Both the position numbers and the translations under genes were made by a program. Below are positions 39,435 through 64,000 of a stretch of DNA of 64,000 bases, piece by piece. Under the pieces are notes generated by a model. The model did no database searches and was not told where the DNA came from. It worked only from the letters and a program-made list of their open reading frames with translations. The DNA is from Plectrocnemia conspersa. Taxonomy: Eukaryota; Arthropoda; Insecta; Trichoptera; Polycentropodidae. Every line of letters starts with the position of its first letter. Position 1 is the stretch's first letter. The DNA is taken from NCBI GenBank assembly GCA_009617715.1, contig VTFK01000566.1:62001-126000 (forward strand). Reading direction: 5' to 3'.

Positions 39435-40897
39435 TTATATTACTTTTCTGTGAACTCGTCTTATATGCTTTAGAAGGTAAGTTTTATTTCTAAAAGTCTT
39501 TTTACATTTCTCGCACAGATAATCTCTAGAGTTCTGATTCAAGTGAACAAGTCTTACATGAGTGGAGAGTGAATTGTTACATTTAAAAGTTTTGCTACAC
39601 TCGGGGCATTGAAAGTCATTCGAGTACCTATGAATAAACTTATGCTTGTAAAGGTACGGTTGACTTTTGAACGCTTTTCCGCACTCGTCGCATTTAAAGT
39701 CGTTAGAGTTGTGATGAACTTTCAAGTGCTTTAAAATACAATTTCTACTTTTAAATGCTTTTCCACACTTATCACATTCATAACCATAAAAATCAGAGTG
39801 AACTTCTTTTATATGCCTCAGAAGGCGGTTCTTAATTTTAAAAGACTTCTTGCATTGATTATAAACGCATTTGAAGTAAGTGGATTCGTTGTGAACGTTT
39901 ATGTGTAATATAATACGAGCTCTACTTTTAAATATTTTACCACACTTGTCGCATTCGAAAATATAAGCACCATGAACAAATCGTTCATGTCTTGATAGAA
40001 AGTTTTTTTCAATGAAAGATTTTCCACACTCAACGCACTCAAACTCATTCAAAGATTCCCCATGATATCGTTTATTATGCCTCTGAAGACATTGTCGGCT
40101 GAAGAATATTTTTTTACACTTAATACATTCATAGTCATGAGAATCGCCGTGAACTTTGTGATTATGTTTAGAAAGAAGATATTTAGTTTTGAAAGTTTTT
40201 TCACACTTTTCGCATTCAAAATTAACATCAGAGTGAACTCTTCGCACATGCGTCGAAAGATAAGGCTTGTTTTTGAAAATCTTACCACATTTTTCACATT
40301 TAAAACTTAACAAACCACTGTGTACCTCTTTAGTATGCCATAAAAAGTATCTTTTAGTCTTGAATGCTTTATCGCATTTGTCGCATTTATAATCTTTAGA
40401 TTCGCTATGAATGGTTAGATGCCGCTTCAGTGCACTTTTACTTTGAAATATCTTATCACATATCACGCAATTAAACTTATTAATATGTGGCTCTTTTTCC
40501 TCATCCAAAATATCAACATGTTGTGCGTTTTTGATCAGAATGTCTTTAACGTCGTGTGTTTCTGTAAACATATGTTCATCGATGTAAATATATAAAGGAA
40601 AACATTATAGGGAAAATGTTTATCTAACCTATGTCTATCTCCTCGTTGTTGTCATATTCTATCTTTACACGTCCAGGCTTGAAAACATGATAAATAACAA
40701 ATATAAATCAGTATTTATTAAATTTGTATATGTGATTCTATTACTACCTTAAATTTGTATTCGTTATCATTCGCAGAGCTGAAAATTTCATCTTTAATAT
40801 TGCTGTCAGGTTCTAAACAAATAAATACATAAAACATTTGCATTTATATATTTTATAATAAACAACACACACCAGTTTTAACAGTGAGTGTAAACAT
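39435..40897 (-). CDS. C2H2 zinc-finger protein with 12 fingers
   Basis: Presumed nuclear DNA-binding regulator. Exons 5' to 3' on the minus strand: 40897-40873 (25 nt), 40812-40748, 40677-40629 and 40561-39435, all GT-AG and in phase, for 421 residues. The start gives MFTLTVKTEPDSNIKDEIF, with VKTEP fitting the sumoylation-type motif common in the N-termini of such proteins. A charged linker is followed by a tandem array of 12 C-x2-C...H-x3/4-H fingers from about residue 85 to the end (one, FKCVYNQCKKSF, has the C-x4-C spacing). Between the fingers the linkers are short and not the TGEKP type. The longest open frame starts at an ATG at 40571 that lies in intron 3, so that start is not used in the spliced form. 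No ortholog can be named. Promoter is probably the region around 40900-41330. Confidence 0.88.
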
Positions 40898-41368
40898 CGC
40901 GAATCACGTCAATCTGACGTTTCACAATTTGGCTCTAACGCTGCATATTTCGTCCAGAAACAATTTATTTTTCGCATGGTAATAAAAATAATTTCATTAC
41001 ACAAAAATCTATTGAAATAAAAAAAAAATTATCTATACCGTATTTTATACACGTACATAAAATTAATTATTTTTTCTGTCATTGTTATTTTATAAAGTGG
41101 ATAGATATATAAACATTTAAGAATAATAAGTATTTATTTTGAGCACTATAAAATTATCAAGAATTCTATTGACCTGACAACTGGTCACAGGAATAAATCA
41201 ACTTGCTCACGCGAGTAATCAAAATGGCTGACAGACACAGATTGAGCCGTTGCAGTAGTATTTTTATTGAATATTATTACAGTTAAATGTGTGAGCGGAC
41301 GGTGCACGAGGTCCGCACCGGTTGTGCGAGCCCACCAAAGTCGCCAAAAGAATGTATGTCTGTTAGGC
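40898..41368. other. Upstream region of the zinc-finger gene
   Basis: Includes the short 5' UTR of the zinc-finger gene (-) and a GC-rich island at 41280-41365 (GGACGGTGCACGAGGTCCG and onward) of CpG-rich, promoter-like composition. An ATG-led reading at 41224 (+) is too short to call. No further gene is seen. Confidence 0.4.
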
Positions 41369-41770
41369 CAGTGGTATCAAAACGTCGCCATGTTTTGGTC
41401 AAATAAACCCTAAATAAATGACATATATATAGATAGGCCACCTACAATATGATATTAATATAAGTTATTACACTAAGCATATGTCAACAAAACAAACTCG
41501 TAGTTACCTTTAATTATTAAAATATCTTTCAATGTATATTCATTTAAACTATTTTTATTCTCTTAGAATAAATTTCAAACCAGAGAAGGCTCTTTCGACA
41601 CTAACTTGTGTTGCTGGAGCTACTAAAAGCACAATTTCAATTTTGTGAGGACATATATTTTTTAAATTCTAAGATATTTTTTCTGTTTAATTTTTGTACA
41701 TGGTTAAAGCTATTTAATGTGAATTCAATGTGCACATTTAAGAAATAGGGAATACATGTCTCTCTATTGT
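41369..41770 (-). mobile_element. Second, truncated hAT element (C-terminal transposase piece)
   Basis: A CAGTGGTATCAAAACG terminus begins at 41369. On the minus strand, about 41575-41660 reads CPHKIEIVLLVAPATQVSVE followed by RAFSGLKFIL, the hAT C-terminal dimerisation signature (P.T...VERAFS). The frame then stops. The other terminus is not found; the sequence joins a composite repeat at about 41985. A transposase relic distinct from the element at 35519-38063. Confidence 0.7.
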
Positions 41771-41984
41771 CAATGCTTTACTTCTTAAAATCTCCTTTAA
41801 AACCTACCTTTTTATCAGACGTTTCACAATATGATTATGCTTGTTCTTTTGTAATTGGAATTGCTTTCTCTAAAAATTGTAATATGTTCCAAATATTTTT
41901 TACAACTAAATTTTGCACAGCTAGCACTTTTTGTGTACCGAACCGAAATAGACCGTTTTATTTCGTATTATTGGGGAGTCTAGT

Positions 41985-42490
41985 GAAATTATATGCTACT
42001 CTAAAATGTAAAATGATACTCAATTTGACAGTTGCGATACGTACATTTACTGTTCAACCCCAAATCTAACCTACACATATTAACCAAACTTTTTTGTTCT
42101 AAAGCTCATAATAGTTTTAGAATTTTTATTAAGATATAAGCGGTAAAAGAAGTACAGACAGACGTCACATCTCGCATATTGCTCTATGGTTTGTGTGCAC
42201 TTCGATATTACACTGTTTTAAAAATATATAGCCATTCTTACCAATATTACTACATATTTATGATATTAAATTATTGGTCAAAATAAATTCAAATCGAATT
42301 TTGCCCAATAGGAGGGCGCAAAAAACAATTATCTTTTCTTAGAAGTCAAAAATCCACGTAAAAGGCAATAAAATTGTGTCGGCATCATTGCAGTGGGAAC
42401 ACTGCAATGGCGCCATCACGATTTTATTTATTTTGGCTTCTAAGAAGGGATAATTGTTTTTTGCACCCTCCTATTGGACAAAATTCGGTT
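41985..42490. repeat. Composite dispersed repeat, copy alpha, with an intact foldback element
   Basis: Starts with GAAATTATATGCTACTCTAA and CAATTTGACAGTTGCGATAC, then AACCTACACATATTAACCAA, then AGACAGACGTCACATCTCGC. From 42295 to 42488 it carries the most complete foldback copy: ends CGAATTTTGCCCAATAGG and CCTATTGGACAAAATTCG are inverted, and GCGCAAAAAACAATTATC is mirrored by GATAATTGTTTTTTGCAC. Partial copies of the first block are at 25920-26030, 55735-55815 and 60080-60150. Confidence 0.75.
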
Positions 42491-44644
42491 TTATATATTC
42501 TTCGTTTAATTTGTAATATTATTAAAAGAGTCGTAATATCGTTCTTGAAGTCCAATGCTGTAGAGCTAAGCGATTTAAGCTTCTCAAAACCGTACTTCAT
42601 GCCTAAAATATCCATTTCGTTTAAGGCTAAAACGGACGACCAGCTAGATTTTGAAGTCAGATTGTCTCCCCAGAATAAAAATACTACATGAAAGCATCAG
42701 CGATATCTTTATAGCCACCGAAAGTTTTTCTATCATTATAGATATTGAAATGCGATGGTTCTACATCGTGAAATGTCGACCGATCTACTTCTTGGAGACT
42801 CGATGGGACGACCTGGCTAGAAAATGTGATTGAAGTGAAAATTTCACCTTACTTCTGAGCTGTAAAATCTAGGCTCGTATAGTTTACTCGTGTCAATTTG
42901 GCGTGAGCTCCACTGGTGGCGAATTCAGGGCTGTACATTTTTATGGCAGCATTTCGAAGAAACGGGAAGAGATCAAAAATTCTCTTTTGTTTCAGCAAAA
43001 TGGTCGGTTATCGCAAAGTGACAGTCTCTCTGGTCAAATGGCAATAAATACCGTTTTAATTGCATTATTTGCAGTGTAACGTTACACTACTTAATCAAAA
43101 CATTTTTATTTTATAATTGAAGTCTTGCGGTTTTAAGAAACCAGATATAAAGATACTGAAAAGAACCACCATATAATTACATTTATTTACATAATTATTA
43201 AATAAAAAAAATACACCATTAAATTATTATATATTTTTATTTTATAAGTTTCCTTTAGATATAATGAGAATTTTACATTGGCGATATGAAAAATATATAT
43301 AGCTAACGATAATAAGGCATGTATTTTCACTTACAGCTCCTTATTTTATAACGAGCCACTATAGGATTAGAATGCGCATTAATACATATATAAAAACCTT
43401 GTTACAATTTAATTTACACTTCGTTGTTCTGATAAATACTTTCTTTAATTTATAAAATGTATATACCAAAAGTAGCGTCTCTGAGACGTAAATTGTTCCC
43501 GAAATCGAAATTTTGAATTAATCACTTACTACTAATTGAGCAAGTCTTTATAAATATTCTATGACAGCAAACTATTTTTATTTATATAATATATTTTTTT
43601 TCATATAAAAAATAAAAGTAAAACTATCTACAAAAATATATTTTGAACTGAGATGTTTGACACTGTAAGGATTAAAATTAATTTATTTTACATTGTGCTT
43701 TTTTTGAAGACATTCCGTATAAAGCTTACTAAAAAAAAAACTAATTAACAACTAATTTAAATTAAAGCCAATTCAGGCAAAATATACATTTTTTCAATAT
43801 CAACTATCGGAATGCTTTTTCGAATGATTTCACTACATTTCTAACACAAAAACAAATATACAAATAAATTAAGACCTTTTTAATATAATAATAAATTGGT
43901 AACTGGTAATAAAAGGTCAACTTTCATGAGTTACGAAATGTGCCATATTTAAAAATTAAATATTTTAAGAACTACTCATATAAGTACTAAAAATAGGAAT
44001 TGTGCGTAAATGCCAATTTAATTCATAAGCTAGTTACAATCTAAACTAAGTATTCAATATATACATACAAAAAAATCACCCTGCAAATCATACAATGACT
44101 TTACAAAAAGTAATAATATAAAAATAGCATATTTATTATTATATATTCATATAAATATATATATATGTACATAGATTTTTTTTCAAACACAGATCGTTTT
44201 CGGAATCGTATCGCATCACTGGGATAAGTTTAAAAATAGAGGCTTATTTATAAAAAATATATTTATATCGTACATAACAACTAAATGTACACAAAACAAT
44301 AAAGAGTACCATTAATCTATTATTGCTCTAAAGTAAATAAATATCGATCATATCTACAACATGCAAAAGTTAAGAATTATATTAAATATTCAGTGCTTGC
44401 GTAATGTTTGCCATTTGAAGCAATATTTATGGTCCTTGATTATTATTAAAGCAGTAAAAGCCTAAGAATTAGCGCTTTTTACAAAGGTTTTTCATTATTT
44501 GAGTTTATTTGCAAAATATACTATATTTATTATTCAACTAATAAAAACTAATAAGTAGAAGTGTTTCATATTCCTAATAAATTGGCTTTGTTTGATATAA
44601 GTTTTGGACGGTAATACTGCATACTCCATAGAGTGAATCCAAAA
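42490..44644 (-). other. Region downstream of diaphanous: probable 3' UTR and intergenic sequence
   Basis: The dia stop is at 44645-44647. The AT-rich sequence below it down to about 43200 has several TTTATT motifs (AATAAA on the minus strand, for example near 44470 and 43240) that could serve as poly(A) signals, but I cannot choose one. 42490-43080 has higher GC and short open frames (42374-42691, 42651-42833) without family resemblance; perhaps a transposon relic. Confidence 0.4.
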
Positions 44645-63672
<19,028 letters not shown>

Positions 63673-64000
63673 TTCGGCGATGAAAATATATCCATTCTGT
63701 AACGAGTGATAATTGTTTAAATTGCGCAAACATACACTTTATATTGACAATCTAACTAATTTTATCGTATGTGAAGATCTGCATTCAATTTTAATTTTCA
63801 CAATTTTTAATATTCTCAAACGTCAAACATATCTGTCAACACAGACATAACCTCGAACTTTTTTGAAAATTAGAAAACAACGAGTTTTAATCGCAGAGCA
63901 GAGGTTTGACGCGTGGAAAGTGTTAAAAGTACTGCAGCTCACCGTTTGGTGTCATAAAAATGCGATTGTAAACGTCGAGCGCGCAGCGACGTAACAAAAC

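Noticed and set aside
40049..40310. Secondary open frames on both strands in the zinc-finger gene
   Set aside because: Out-of-frame shadows caused by the repetitive finger sequence.
41767..42069. 100-codon plus-strand open frame
   Set aside because: Spans a hAT remnant and the start of the composite repeat; translation differs from other repeat copies and has no recognisable domain.
43080..44640. Possible extra gene below diaphanous
   Set aside because: Only AT-rich sequence with poly(A)-like signals; best read as 3' UTR and spacer.

Overview
The window is a piece of an animal nuclear genome, almost certainly from an insect; I cannot settle the order. The background is roughly 70% AT. Genes are split by GT-AG introns, islands of coding sequence stand out by higher GC, and the spaces between are full of decayed transposons. 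Gene content (glycogen synthase, a CG5065-like fatty acyl-CoA reductase, a C2H2 zinc-finger protein, the formin Diaphanous) is metazoan housekeeping content. Bacterial features such as operons and CRISPR arrays are absent.

Layout. 1-1000: probable last coding exon of an unidentified upstream gene (+). 2690-12289: glycogen synthase (+), with a probable non-coding first exon ending at 2803, coding exons from 4885, and two alternative C-terminal exons (9840-10405 or 12186-12289). 14152-21992: fatty acyl-CoA reductase (-), eleven coding exons recovered. 22000-39400: a gene desert made of repeats: jockey-like non-LTR ends, a hAT element nested inside one of them, foldback MITEs, TTAA-flanked ends and tRNA-like pol III boxes. 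39435-40897: a 421-residue, 12-finger C2H2 protein in four exons (-). 41369-42490: a second hAT remnant and a composite repeat. 44645-63672: diaphanous (-). Its 22 coding exons join in frame to 1091 codons plus stop, with further in-frame candidate first or cassette exons at 53897-53950, 54119-54139 and 63275-63316. Its introns hold a deleted Tigger/pogo element, an unusual repeated motif array and a 21-bp minisatellite.

The genes show no common pathway. Glycogen synthase (cytosolic storage of glucose) and the acyl-CoA reductase (ER or peroxisomal membrane, fatty alcohol and wax synthesis) are metabolic neighbours by position only. The zinc-finger protein is a presumed DNA-binding regulator, and Diaphanous is a Rho-controlled actin nucleator.

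Most notable points: an apparent one-base deletion that breaks glycogen synthase exon 6 at a universally conserved motif; unreported-looking alternative ends of glycogen synthase and alternative N-termini of Diaphanous, all phase-consistent; the hAT-in-jockey nesting; and an intronic array of a motif close to GTAACACTGACACAA. I did not find a convincing new defence, secretion or biosynthetic system. All exon structures were read by eye from splice sites, phase and family knowledge, and none was tested against transcripts.
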